Below are positions 18,023-26,332 of a stretch of DNA of 64,000 nt, piece after piece. The stretch comes from JAFDYH01 sp049840875 (GTDB taxonomy: Bacteria; Bacteroidota; Bacteroidia; Chitinophagales; Chitinophagaceae). Below the pieces are notes generated by a model. It was given only the letters and a program-made list of their open reading frames with translations, was not told the DNA's origin and searched no databases. The stretch lies in NCBI GenBank assembly GCA_049840875.1, contig JASGJE010000018.1, positions 1 through 64,000 on the forward strand, read 5' to 3'. The first letter of the stretch is position 1. Every line of letters begins with the position of its first letter. Made by a program: the position numbers and the translations under genes.

Positions 18023-18098
18023 TTTTTCTATACATTTTGATCGATACTTTTCTTGCTAGTGCAGGAAAAGTTTTGTGTCAATAAAAATTCCTGAATAA

Positions 18099-18133
18099 AA
18101 AAATCGTCATGATAGTTACCATGACGATTTTTT
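18099..18133. terminator. Bidirectional intrinsic terminator
   Basis: An 11-base-pair perfect stem (AAATCGTCATG 18101-18111 with CATGACGATTT 18120-18130) is flanked by an A-run on the left and a T-run on the right. It can therefore end transcripts from both the plus-strand gene before it and the minus-strand gene after it. Confidence 0.85.
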
Positions 18134-18156
18134 ATTTGAGAAATTAAATACTAAAA

Positions 18157-19089
18157 TTAATAGGGATAAATGAAAGTATATGTATTACCGCCTACACCAA
18201 CAAATACAGTTTTGAAATAGTAGAAGCCTGTACCCGGGCAATCTGTTGCTACACCGGTTACATCCAATCCGAAAGTTGTAGTGGCTACACCCCATGCTCC
18301 TGTATGTACAGCGATGCCGCTTGTTAATCTGAAGTTACAATCCTGGCGAACTACCAGCGGTGCTGTGATAGACCATGAAAAAGCATTTCCAAAGCGATTA
18401 GAACCCCAGTACGCGATGCCGGTTACAGCTCCATCAGTATGTGTTCCTTCTTCAGAAATCACGATGCCATTGTCGTAAGTGAATGTTCTTTTGATAGCAA
18501 TCTGCCAGCTACGCTGTGTATTATTATCGAATGTTATCGTAATGCCATCGCTATTGATATCATGCTCGATCGTGCCACGTGTAGCAAGATCTTTCAGCAA
18601 ACCACCGGTAACGTTAGTAATTGTTTTTGTACCGTTGATTGTTATGCTTTTTGATTTATCACCCACAGTTCTTGTAATTTTAAGATTCTGCACGTTGATG
18701 GTGATAACGGCGCCAGCATCTTTCCAATGTACACCTTTAGGCATTGAAATTACAACTACACCTGTACGGGTTCTGTTGCTGAAACAATCTGCACCATTGT
18801 AGGTGATTGTTATTTTTTTAGTAGTGCCAGTTGTATCTGCTTCTACATCTGCATTGCAGATATCAGCTAATACTTTACCGCTTAACGATGACTCACTGCT
18901 GACAGCAGCATCTGCGTCCGTTGAAACTGCGTCAACGTCTTCAGAAACCTGCGCCTGGTCATCCGACTGTGCAGTTACTTCATCCTGGCTTGCAGTATTG
19001 TTTGAAGTGCTATTATCTTTTTTACACGCCGTGAATGCAAGCGTTAAAGAGAATGCTATTGTTAAAAGAGAAAGGAGCCTGATTTTCAT
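18157..19089 (-). CDS. Secreted lipoprotein of unknown function
   Basis: The 310-residue product has a lipoprotein signal (hydrophobic residues 5-20 with FTAC and the acceptor Cys followed by KKD). An acidic Ser/Asp/Ala-rich linker covers about residues 24-70. The rest is a beta-rich domain with repeated Thr/Asn-rich strands such as TGVVVISMPKGVHW and ITINGTKTITNVTGG. It is anchored in the periplasm or, because the positions after Cys are not the typical surface-export acidic signal, perhaps facing inward. I recognise no family. Confidence 0.8.
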   Translation of the reverse strand: MKIRLLSLLTIAFSLTLAFTACKKDNSTSNNTASQDEVTAQSDDQAQVSEDVDAVSTDADAAVSSESSLSGKVLADICNADVEADTTGTTKKITITYNGADCFSNRTRTGVVVISMPKGVHWKDAGAVITINVQNLKITRTVGDKSKSITINGTKTITNVTGGLLKDLATRGTIEHDINSDGITITFDNNTQRSWQIAIKRTFTYDNGIVISEEGTHTDGAVTGIAYWGSNRFGNAFSWSITAPLVVRQDCNFRLTSGIAVHTGAWGVATTTFGLDVTGVATDCPGTGFYYFKTVFVGVGGNTYTFIYPY

Positions 19090-19405
19090 AAAAGTTTTTT
19101 AATTTTTAAATGTGGTTTAGCTGTAGACCGGGATTGATTTTAGTGGTTTAAGAGATTAGAATAAATTTTTATCAAAACGCTTTTTTGGAGAGAAAATTAT
19201 AGGAGATTTACGATAGTGTATCTGCTACGAACAACCGATAATAAAGAACAAAAGAAGAGCATTTACATTAGTCGTTAAAGGGTTGTGACAAAATCATAAA
19301 GGCAGTTTTAGCATATGCATATTGTGAAAGAAAAAATAAATCTTTGCCTGAGATCGATGATTCAAAATGAGTCGCAACTAATTTGCTATTTAAGGGGTAA
19401 TAAAT
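19090..19405. other. AT-rich divergent intergenic region
   Basis: This gap of 316 bases separates a minus-strand lipoprotein gene from the plus-strand SRAP-like gene. It must contain both promoters, but I find no full TTTG/TAnnTTTG pair; AATCTTTG near 19340 is the nearest match. No coding frame or hairpin stands out. Confidence 0.4.
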
Positions 19406-20176
19406 ATGCCGCACTATAATAGTTGTATTATTTCATCAACCAGTATCAGTTTAAACGGTAAATCAAGAGAAATAAAACCCAGCGGGTTGATCAGGCTAGT
19501 TCAAAACGGCTTCAATTTCCGGGATTGGCCGGTGTTGAAACATTCTTCGAACGATGCTGGTTTCAATCTTGAGTTATCTCACTGGGAATACATCCCCAAC
19601 TATATTCGCAACGAAGTTGAATTAAAGGAAGCCAGGATTATGAATAGGCGGATCATTGCAAAAGGTGAAGAGCTATTAAAGAATGACAAATCTCACGATT
19701 CAGTTTTTCGGGAAGGCGCCTTGTACGGACGCTGCCTTATTCTCTCTTCGGGTTTCTTTGAATGGCGGCATGTACCGGTGATGGGTAAAAAAGGAAAGCC
19801 GTTAGCAAAAAAAGAACGCATTCCCTATTTTATAACGCTAAGGCATAGGCCAGAATATTTTTTTATGGCCGGTGTTTCGAGAATATGGACAAATTACGAT
19901 CGAAACCAATCTGCAGATACATTCGCCGTCGTAACAACAGAAGCGAATGAACTGATGGCTAAAGTGTACAATACAAAATTGAGAATGCCTGTGATTTTTA
20001 CAGAAGAGTTGGCTACGCAATGGTTATCCGGAAATTTATCAGAGAAGCAGATATTAGAGCTTGGTAGTTTTCGATATGCCGCGGAGCAAATGATTGCATG
20101 GCCTGTTGCTAAAGATTTTATGACAAAGATTAATCCGAATGAAGAAGCGCAATACGAAAATCTACCTCCACTTTAA
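19406..20176 (+). CDS. SRAP-family (HMCES/YedK) protein lacking the catalytic Cys2 and His
   Basis: The 256-residue protein aligns along the SOS-response-associated peptidase family. It has IMNRRIIAKGEEL (N80, matching the conserved Asn of YedK), SSGFFEWRH (E119, matching the catalytic Glu) and MAKVYNTKLRMPVIF. In active SRAP proteins Met1 is removed and Cys2 crosslinks abasic sites in single-stranded DNA; here residue 2 is Pro. The active-site His before the R-x-P motif is Tyr188. No alternative upstream start restores Cys2. The fold should still bind DNA, but crosslink chemistry is predicted lost. It ends overlapping a convergent gene by four bases. Confidence 0.85.
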   Translation: MPHYNSCIISSTSISLNGKSREIKPSGLIRLVQNGFNFRDWPVLKHSSNDAGFNLELSHWEYIPNYIRNEVELKEARIMNRRIIAKGEELLKNDKSHDSVFREGALYGRCLILSSGFFEWRHVPVMGKKGKPLAKKERIPYFITLRHRPEYFFMAGVSRIWTNYDRNQSADTFAVVTTEANELMAKVYNTKLRMPVIFTEELATQWLSGNLSEKQILELGSFRYAAEQMIAWPVAKDFMTKINPNEEAQYENLPPL

Positions 20177-20964
20177 GCATTGCGATTAATAAATCTTGTC
20201 ATGCTGAATGAGCGGTTAAATCCAAATTGTTTATAGAACGAAGCAAGATGTTCGCCGGTATGCAAGGCGATCATTGCTTTATTATCTGCATTTTTATTGA
20301 TCCAGTCTGTTAATGCCTGCATCAACGCTGTGCCCACCCGTTTGCCTTGCCAGTCCGGGTGCACCATTACGTTTCTTACATAATAAAAATTGGCCTGATC
20401 GGTTAATAAGAAAGCGCAACCGATAACAGTATTGCTTGCCGTATCCTCAGCTATAACAGTTGTTGCAAGGCAGCTTAACGGAATTGCAGGCGCTGGCTTT
20501 TCATCAGGCTGCGACCAACCTATCGCTGTCGCGATATACTTCAATTCATCCGGGGAAGGCATTCGTTCTATTATCCTTATTATACCAGGCATTGTCTGTT
20601 CGCTTTTCTTTCGAAGAGTGATACCATGACCGACCCGTATTCTATGTCCATCCGGATCTTTGATCAACATTTCACGAACACCCCACTCTCTGCTAACTGG
20701 CTCCAGTAGTATTTCGGCGCCTTTTGCTTTTACTTGCTCGTAGAAAACATCTACATCATCTACCATAATGGAAAACCAGGTGCCCGGATTACCCTGTCCA
20801 TCTTTACAAAAAAATATTTCTATGCCGTCTTTGAATATGCCTCCAAAGTCAACAGGATCGCCCCACTCCCAACGGTCGGCAAATCCAAGTACGTTACAAT
20901 AATAATCGAGACTTCTTAATACATCAGAGGAATAAAGTATCGGGATGATTGTATTGAATCGCAT
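20173..20964 (-). CDS. VOC domain - GNAT acetyltransferase fusion
   Basis: Residues 1-120 form a glyoxalase/bleomycin-resistance-like VOC domain (FNTIIPILYSSDVLRSLDYY at the start, IKDPDGHRIRVGHG at the end). A linker follows, and residues about 130-263 form a GNAT domain with the acetyl-CoA loop VHPDWQGKRVGTALMQAL and a C-terminal HLASFYKQFGF. Both halves look complete, so the protein is bifunctional or uses the VOC part to bind a substrate for acetylation. Small-molecule detoxification is a guess. The ATG at 20964 is favoured over a TTG three codons earlier. Confidence 0.85.
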   Translation of the reverse strand: MRFNTIIPILYSSDVLRSLDYYCNVLGFADRWEWGDPVDFGGIFKDGIEIFFCKDGQGNPGTWFSIMVDDVDVFYEQVKAKGAEILLEPVSREWGVREMLIKDPDGHRIRVGHGITLRKKSEQTMPGIIRIIERMPSPDELKYIATAIGWSQPDEKPAPAIPLSCLATTVIAEDTASNTVIGCAFLLTDQANFYYVRNVMVHPDWQGKRVGTALMQALTDWINKNADNKAMIALHTGEHLASFYKQFGFNRSFSMTRFINRNA

Positions 20965-21037
20965 GGCTGACAATTTTAACGGAGGAAAATTTGCTCCTGA
21001 AGTTACAAAGAGAAATATTTCCTGGAAGAATCGCCTA

Positions 21038-22273
21038 TCACCGATGTTTCAATTGAGCTATTCGCCTTGAAAGAATGGTTCGGTCAGTATTGGATTTTGA
21101 TAGCGAAATTGCTTTTTCCAAATGATCAATGGCTTTTGCTTTATTGATATCCTTATACAATTCACCGAGCAAAGAGTGATAATATTGATTGCCTGTTAAT
21201 TTTAATTTCTCCGCTTCATTGATAGCTTCGTCATTTCCGTTCGCTTTAGATAAAGCATAAGTTCTGTTCAACGCGGCGATTGGAGAATATTCCATCTGAA
21301 GCAACTGATTATATAACTGAAGAATACTCTCCCATTTTTCTTTTGAATCCTCTTTTTGTGTGTGCCAATACGCAATACTTGCATCTATATGAAACCGTGG
21401 AATGTAATTACCGTGCGAAGATCGTTTGAGATAATACATACCCTTTGCTATTAATTCCTTATTCCAGAGAGTTTCATCCTGGTCTTCGTACAATATTATC
21501 TCACCATTGTCTTTCTTTCTTGCTTCAAAACGGGATGAATGAAAACAGAACAATGAAAGCAAGGCATTTACTTCCGGTAAATTTGTTGATTCGTTTTCAA
21601 TCAATAAATAAGTAAGGCGCATTGCCTCCAGGCAAAGTTCCTCACGCAGCACCGAATCGTCACTTTCAGAATAATAACCTTCATTAAAAAGAAGATATAG
21701 CGTGGTCAAAACAGTATCTAACCTTGTATTGATTTCTTCTTCTCCGGGAAACATAATCGCAACTTTCTCTTCTCTCAATTTTTCTTTTGCCCTGAACAAT
21801 CGCTTATTGATCGTTTCTTTATTGGTAAGAAAGGCGTTGGCAATTTCATCTATGCCAAAACCGCAAAGTATACGAAGCGATAAACCAATCTGTGCTTCCA
21901 CAGAAATGGAGGGATGACAAAGTGCAAACAGCATCTGCAATTGGCTATCCGAAATATTTTTTTCAGTTAAATCAATTTCCAGTTCGATTGTTTCCTTCGT
22001 ATCTGAACGTAATTGCTTTGAGATTTTTTCAACAAATGTTTTATTGCGTGTAAGATGGTTTTTCGCTTTATTCTTGGCAACAGTATATAACCATGCAGTG
22101 GGATTTTCAGGAACACCTTTATATGGCCAGGTTTCGATTGCTGCAAGAAAAGTTTCGCCTGCTAAATCCTCCGCAATTTCTATATGTTCAATTCCGAAAA
22201 GCTTGCATAGCACGGACGTGATTTTCCGGAATTCCGTACGAAACAAATGAGGTATCAATTCTTCACGCTTCAT
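21038..22273 (-). CDS. ECF42-type RNA polymerase sigma factor with C-terminal TPR-like extension
   Basis: The 411-residue protein has a sigma-2 region (IEIAEDLAGETFLAAIETW, NPTAWLYTVAKNKAKNHL), a sigma-4 region (LSLRILCGFGIDEIANAFLTNKETINKRLFRAKEKLR) and about 220 C-terminal residues with TPR-like helices (SPIAALNRTYALSKANGNDEAINEAEKL). This layout (SigJ/YlaC-like with DUF6596) defines group ECF42, which has no classical anti-sigma factor and is usually encoded beside DGPF/YCII-domain proteins. The DGPF gene is indeed 61 bases upstream but frameshifted. A perfect hairpin lies immediately before the ATG, suggesting translational or transcriptional control. Confidence 0.9.
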   Translation of the reverse strand: MKREELIPHLFRTEFRKITSVLCKLFGIEHIEIAEDLAGETFLAAIETWPYKGVPENPTAWLYTVAKNKAKNHLTRNKTFVEKISKQLRSDTKETIELEIDLTEKNISDSQLQMLFALCHPSISVEAQIGLSLRILCGFGIDEIANAFLTNKETINKRLFRAKEKLREEKVAIMFPGEEEINTRLDTVLTTLYLLFNEGYYSESDDSVLREELCLEAMRLTYLLIENESTNLPEVNALLSLFCFHSSRFEARKKDNGEIILYEDQDETLWNKELIAKGMYYLKRSSHGNYIPRFHIDASIAYWHTQKEDSKEKWESILQLYNQLLQMEYSPIAALNRTYALSKANGNDEAINEAEKLKLTGNQYYHSLLGELYKDINKAKAIDHLEKAISLSKSNTDRTILSRRIAQLKHR

Positions 22274-22279
22274 AATTGA

Positions 22280-22308
22280 AAAGCCTTTGCGAAAATAGCA
22301 AAGGCTTT
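22280..22308 (-). promoter_or_regulatory. Perfect hairpin abutting the ECF sigma start codon
   Basis: On the minus strand AAAGCCTTTGC (22308-22298) and its exact complement GCAAAGGCTTT (22290-22280) enclose a seven-base loop. The 3' arm ends six bases before the sigma ATG (22274-22272 region), with a short T-rich tail between. It could act as an attenuator for read-through from the DGPF gene, or mask ribosome entry at the sigma gene. Confidence 0.6.
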
Positions 22309-22334
22309 GAGGATGCTATTGATGATTCTTTCAC

Positions 22335-22689
22335 TTAATGTACACCGTCTCTCTTTGCGATCTTTCTTACTTCAACAGTATTTCCGTCGCCTTGCAACAC
22401 AGGGCTTCCTTTTGCAAATTCAACTGCTTCCTCGATTGATTCTGACTTTACGATAATGTAGCCGCCGATCGTTTCTTTTATTTCACCAAAAGGTCTCATT
22501 CGTAACAAGTCCCTTATGATGTACAACTTTCGCATCTGCAAATGGCAATCCATTGCCACCGCTGAATTTGTTTTGCGCTGCTATACCACCAATCCAGTCC
22601 ATAGTTTGTTTCATCCAGATTTGCATTTGCTCTGGCGATGCGACCTTCATACCATCTTCATGCCTGAAAATCAGAATAAATTCATCCAT
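22335..22689 (-). pseudogene. DGPF/YCII-domain protein partner of ECF42, frameshifted
   Basis: Two overlapping frames on the minus strand make one ordinary DGPF-family protein of about 117 residues. The N-terminal half (MDEFILIFRHEDG to HHKGLVTN) is in one frame; the C-terminal half (PFGEIKETIGGYIIVKS to RKIAKRDGVH) is one base out. Removing a single A at 22496 would turn AATGAGACC into AATGGACC and restore the family motif N-G-P-F. There is no homopolymer here, so polymerase slippage is unlikely; a true lesion or an assembly error is more likely. DGPF proteins are co-occurring partners of ECF42 sigma factors, possibly small-molecule sensors. Confidence 0.8.
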
Positions 22690-22803
22690 GATGTAAAGAT
22701 TTAAATGTTTAGTATTATTGAATTACACCAGTATATCAATTGATCCATTACAGATTGGACAAGAAGCAGAAAATATTTTTGCCGTAATTGTGTTGTCGCT
22801 GTT

Positions 22804-23316
22804 TTAGCTATGTTTTATCGCTGCAACAGCTTCTGTATGTGAAGGGTTATAATAATTTCCCATCAATGCTTTACCAGCTTTTTCAGTAAAATGCTTTTTA
22901 AGCTTAAACACATCCCAGAACCACAATCGTTGTGCAATTAGTAATTCAAATTTCCGGTTGACGGTTCCGGTAGCTGTAATCTCATCAAATTGGTATTCGT
23001 AACGATCAGGAAACAGGACAGGGATTTGTCCAAGCGTTATCATTGATGCGATTGCCGGCTCACCGCAAGTGAAACGGCGATCCATTTTTTGCAGTTTTAT
23101 TTTTACTGCACTTTCATCTGTACTATCTGCTATAAGCGTAAAGATGCCGGACTGACTGACAATTGCATACTCTTTTTTTAATTCAGGATTTATCACAAAT
23201 GCTTTCTTTTTCTCGCCGGAATATTGATATTGCCGGTATTCAGCAGGAAAAATTTTATAGGAGTAACAGGATGAAAAACCAATGATCACAAATAGTGCAG
23301 GAATTATTTTTTTCAT
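22804..23316 (-). CDS. Small lipoprotein of unknown function
   Basis: A 170-residue protein with a lipoprotein signal (MKKIIPALFVIIGFSSCYS; acceptor Cys at residue 17). The mature part is mixed alpha/beta, with KKKAFVINPELKKEYAIV and a Trp-rich segment (RLWFWDVFKLKKHF) near the C-terminus. It is tethered to an envelope membrane. I recognise no domain. It may be the last gene of a unit that begins with the DUF1080 gene at 26183, as all lie close together on the minus strand. Confidence 0.78.
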   Translation of the reverse strand: MKKIIPALFVIIGFSSCYSYKIFPAEYRQYQYSGEKKKAFVINPELKKEYAIVSQSGIFTLIADSTDESAVKIKLQKMDRRFTCGEPAIASMITLGQIPVLFPDRYEYQFDEITATGTVNRKFELLIAQRLWFWDVFKLKKHFTEKAGKALMGNYYNPSHTEAVAAIKHS

Positions 23317-23365
23317 AAATTATTCGCTTCGCAATTGATTGAAAAGTTATATTATCGATTGTGTG

Positions 23366-23947
23366 TTATTTCAAATTACTTATCTCTATATCAAAAGAAG
23401 TCAGTAACCCAACTACTGAAGGCAAACTAAACTTTGCTTTTTTGATTTTGTTCAAGGCAGGATTCACCTGGTAGTTATAGGCCGTCCGGAAATCAGCCTT
23501 TTCTAAAATTGTATTTTCGAACAAAGCATTTTCCAGATCACAGTTATCGAACACAGCAGACGAAAGATCACACTCTGTAAAATCAACTTCTTTCAACTGA
23601 GAATTTTTAAAGACTGTTTTTTTGATTTTTGTTTTATAGAAAAATGATTGATTCAGTATGCAATTTTCAAAACTAAATGAAAGGCCAAAATCGCTGCAAT
23701 CGTCAAAATGCAGACCGATCATCTTGCAGTCCTTAAATTGAATATCACGAAATACTGTTTTATTCAATTTCACCATACTGATATTGCAATTGCTGAAAAC
23801 ACAATCGACAAATAACAGTTCTGAAAAATCTGCTCCTGAAAAATCACAGTTAATACACTGACAATTGTCGTATTCTGATTGCGCAAAAACAACTTCTTTA
23901 TAGTCTACCTTTTCAAACGTTTTATCCGCGATCATTGAAGAATTCAT
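23366..23947 (-). CDS. Pentapeptide-repeat protein (Qnr/McbG-like)
   Basis: The 193-residue protein is built of A(D/N)LXX-like five-residue repeats over most of its length, for example CDFSGADFSELLFVDCVF, TVFKNSQLKEVDFTECDLS and AVFDNCDLENALFENTILEK. A short non-repeat interruption occurs near residues 85-95, and a C-terminal helical tail follows. Such quadrilateral beta-helices mimic DNA; Qnr and McbG relatives protect DNA gyrase. Gyrase protection is possible but not shown here, since most pentapeptide proteins have no known role. It begins 16 bases after the oxidoreductase gene. Confidence 0.85.
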   Translation of the reverse strand: MNSSMIADKTFEKVDYKEVVFAQSEYDNCQCINCDFSGADFSELLFVDCVFSNCNISMVKLNKTVFRDIQFKDCKMIGLHFDDCSDFGLSFSFENCILNQSFFYKTKIKKTVFKNSQLKEVDFTECDLSSAVFDNCDLENALFENTILEKADFRTAYNYQVNPALNKIKKAKFSLPSVVGLLTSFDIEISNLK

Positions 23948-23963
23948 ACGAATTGATGAAAGA

Positions 23964-25478
23964 TTAAATAACGAGTGATCCCCAGCCTTTGCGATATTCT
24001 CTTTTTATGAATTGGTTCGCTGGTTCAAAATTAGTTACCCGCATATTTTCACCGTCCCATTTCAAAGCAGTATATCGTCCGCTAAATTTATAACCTTCCA
24101 TATTTCCATACACGGGATCATTTCGTTTTATCTTTTCTTTAATATTAAAACTCCGCAATAAAAGATTGCCTAACAAAACCGTTTCTGTTAACGGTCCTGC
24201 ATAACCGACAAACGGTGAATCAACTTCCATTTTGCCATAACCCGCTATGCAGGCATCTACCCATTGCCACCAATGGCCATCCATATCGCCTTGTACTCTT
24301 GGATATTTCGCCGGCACTTTCACATCTTTATTTAAAGAAAGAGGTAACAATCTTGGATGGCTTCCACCCCATCCGCAGGAAGCTTTGCCTTTGGTACCAA
24401 CAAATAAAGTACTTCCTTCAAAATCATTTTCTCCCGGCCAATCTCCAAGCGCTTCATTTGAATTCACATCAGGATCGAGTTCATTTAGCCGTTCAGGTGT
24501 TATTCCTCCATCCATCCAATACAGATCAAGGTCTTTACCACTTTTCTGTTTGAATTTAAATTTCAATGAACTTGATACCGGGCCGCTTTCAGGATAAACA
24601 CCTTCCTTAAAGATGCCGCTATACACCGTACTTGCACTTCCTGAAATTTCTGTAGGATATCCCAACTCCATTAACTTAAACGGAGGGCCAATGATATGAC
24701 AACCCATATCCCCTAATGCGCCTGTACCAAATTGCCACCAGCCACGCCAATTAAACGGAACAAGGTTATCGATATAGTTCGTCGTCTCTGCTGTGCCCAA
24801 CCATAAATCCCATTTTAATTCCTTTGGTATCGGTGGCTTTGCATCAGGCCATGAAATACCTTGCGGCCATACCGGCCTGTCTGTCCAGCAGTATACTTTT
24901 TCAATATCGCCTAATAAACCTGCTTCTATCCATTCCCGCAGAATGCGCATCCCTTCGCAGGAAGCGCCCTGGTCTCCCATTTGAGTCACCACTTTATACT
25001 TCTTAGCCGCTTGCGTTATGATGCGAGCTTCATAGATATCATGTGTCAATGGCTTTTGCAGATAAAGATGTTTATTCAATTGCATAGCGCTTAGCCCAAC
25101 TATCGCATGATTATGATCCGGAATAGCCACCGTAACTGCATCGAAGTTTTTACTTTCCTTTTCAAATAGCTCACGCCAGTCATGATAGAATTTTGCCTGT
25201 GGAAATTCTTTTATCCGCGGAGCTGCTTGTCGCTCATCCACATCACACAGAAAAGAAACAACGGCATTTTTTTTCGGAGCGTTGGCATAGTGATGGATAT
25301 CATTCTCAGCTTCGCCACCGCAACCAACAGCGGCGATGTATAACTTGTCGCTTGGCGCTAAAAAACCTTTGCCGCCTAACACAGATCGCGGTACAATAGA
25401 AAATACCGCTGCGCTCAATGCAGTATTCTTGATAAAATCTTTACGGGTGATCGTTTTATTTTTTTTGCGGATGCTCAT
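23964..25478 (-). CDS. Exported Gfo/Idh/MocA-family oxidoreductase
   Basis: This 504-residue enzyme starts with a Tat-like signal (TITRKDFIKNTALSAAVFSI, an RK variant of the twin arginine). An N-terminal Rossmann fold (LYIAAVGCGGEAENDIHHY; DAVTVAIPDHNHA; LYLQKPLTHDIYEAR, the KP motif) precedes the Gfo/Idh C-terminal domain (WGGSHPRLLP, MDGHWWQWVDACIAGY). It should carry NAD(P) in the periplasm, like glucose-fructose oxidoreductase, and oxidise or reduce a sugar. It begins 12 bases after a DUF1080 gene, a pairing seen in 3-keto-glycoside metabolism, which suggests glycoside 3-dehydrogenase-type chemistry. That role is inference. Confidence 0.87.
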   Translation of the reverse strand: MSIRKKNKTITRKDFIKNTALSAAVFSIVPRSVLGGKGFLAPSDKLYIAAVGCGGEAENDIHHYANAPKKNAVVSFLCDVDERQAAPRIKEFPQAKFYHDWRELFEKESKNFDAVTVAIPDHNHAIVGLSAMQLNKHLYLQKPLTHDIYEARIITQAAKKYKVVTQMGDQGASCEGMRILREWIEAGLLGDIEKVYCWTDRPVWPQGISWPDAKPPIPKELKWDLWLGTAETTNYIDNLVPFNWRGWWQFGTGALGDMGCHIIGPPFKLMELGYPTEISGSASTVYSGIFKEGVYPESGPVSSSLKFKFKQKSGKDLDLYWMDGGITPERLNELDPDVNSNEALGDWPGENDFEGSTLFVGTKGKASCGWGGSHPRLLPLSLNKDVKVPAKYPRVQGDMDGHWWQWVDACIAGYGKMEVDSPFVGYAGPLTETVLLGNLLLRSFNIKEKIKRNDPVYGNMEGYKFSGRYTALKWDGENMRVTNFEPANQFIKREYRKGWGSLVI

Positions 25479-25490
25479 CGCACAGTTGTT

Positions 25491-26183
25491 TTATTTTTTT
25501 GCAATCGGTTTTACAGCTACTTCTTTAAAATATACGATATCGCTATCGCCATGATTTTGCAAACCAATGTAACCTTCATTCGGCCTTCTTCCCCTGAAAG
25601 GTTCGAAGTCAAATTTCTTTTCCGGCGTTGGTTCGCCTTCTTTATAGTCAGTAACCTTTTCATTATTTACATAAACAATTGTTCTGGGGCCATCAAGTGC
25701 TATTTCCATTGTATTCCATTCCGGGCCGGGTTTACCGGGTTTCGCCAATGGTTTTGTGAGAGAGTATAATGTACCCGTGATATGATAATCATCTTCATTT
25801 GAAGTTTCAGGATGGTTATCAATTTGCACTTCGTAACCATAAAATACCGGCATCCATGCTTCTCTTGGTTCGATAGGAATACGAATAAAGAACCCTGAGT
25901 TGCTGTTAAATTTCTGCATTTTATAAACGAGCCGGATTGTACAATTGCTGAACTTTTCTTTTGTCCAGTAAAGCAAACCCATTCCTCCTTTGCTGGCAAT
26001 TAAGCCATCTTCTACGAAATGAGTTCCATCTCCTACCTGTTTCCACCCGGAGAGATCTTTCCCGTTGAAAAGCTGTCGCCATTGTTGTGGCGATGTAATT
26101 TCTGATTCAATACCGCTAAAATTGATTAGCCATAAAGCAATTATGGCAATGGAAGAAAAGACAACACTGCGAGGCCTTTGCAT
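25491..26183 (-). CDS. DUF1080 (3-keto-disaccharide hydrolase-like) exported protein
   Basis: After a signal segment (about residues 5-25), the 230-residue protein has the concanavalin-like DUF1080 beta-sandwich. Motifs are WRQLFNGKDLSGWKQVGDG, TIRLVYKMQKFNSNSGFFIR, GYEVQIDNHP, WNTMEIALDGPRTIVYVNNE and GYIGLQNHGDSDIVYFKEV. Characterised members cleave 3-keto-glycosides. It is first in a unit with the Gfo/Idh oxidoreductase, so oxidation at C3 followed by hydrolysis of the keto-glycoside is a coherent proposal. It is divergent from the caspase-like gene. Confidence 0.88.
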   Translation of the reverse strand: MQRPRSVVFSSIAIIALWLINFSGIESEITSPQQWRQLFNGKDLSGWKQVGDGTHFVEDGLIASKGGMGLLYWTKEKFSNCTIRLVYKMQKFNSNSGFFIRIPIEPREAWMPVFYGYEVQIDNHPETSNEDDYHITGTLYSLTKPLAKPGKPGPEWNTMEIALDGPRTIVYVNNEKVTDYKEGEPTPEKKFDFEPFRGRRPNEGYIGLQNHGDSDIVYFKEVAVKPIAKK

Positions 26184-26332
26184 ATGACAAGTTTTATGGA
26201 GTGAATTTAAACTAAATTAATCTCATCAGAATTCCGGGAAAGCAGTGCGTGACTATTTGATTAAATTTTTTTCGGAAGATGAAGGAATTTTTGTAATTTT
26301 TAGGAAATAACCAAAGCCAAATCCAACTGCAT

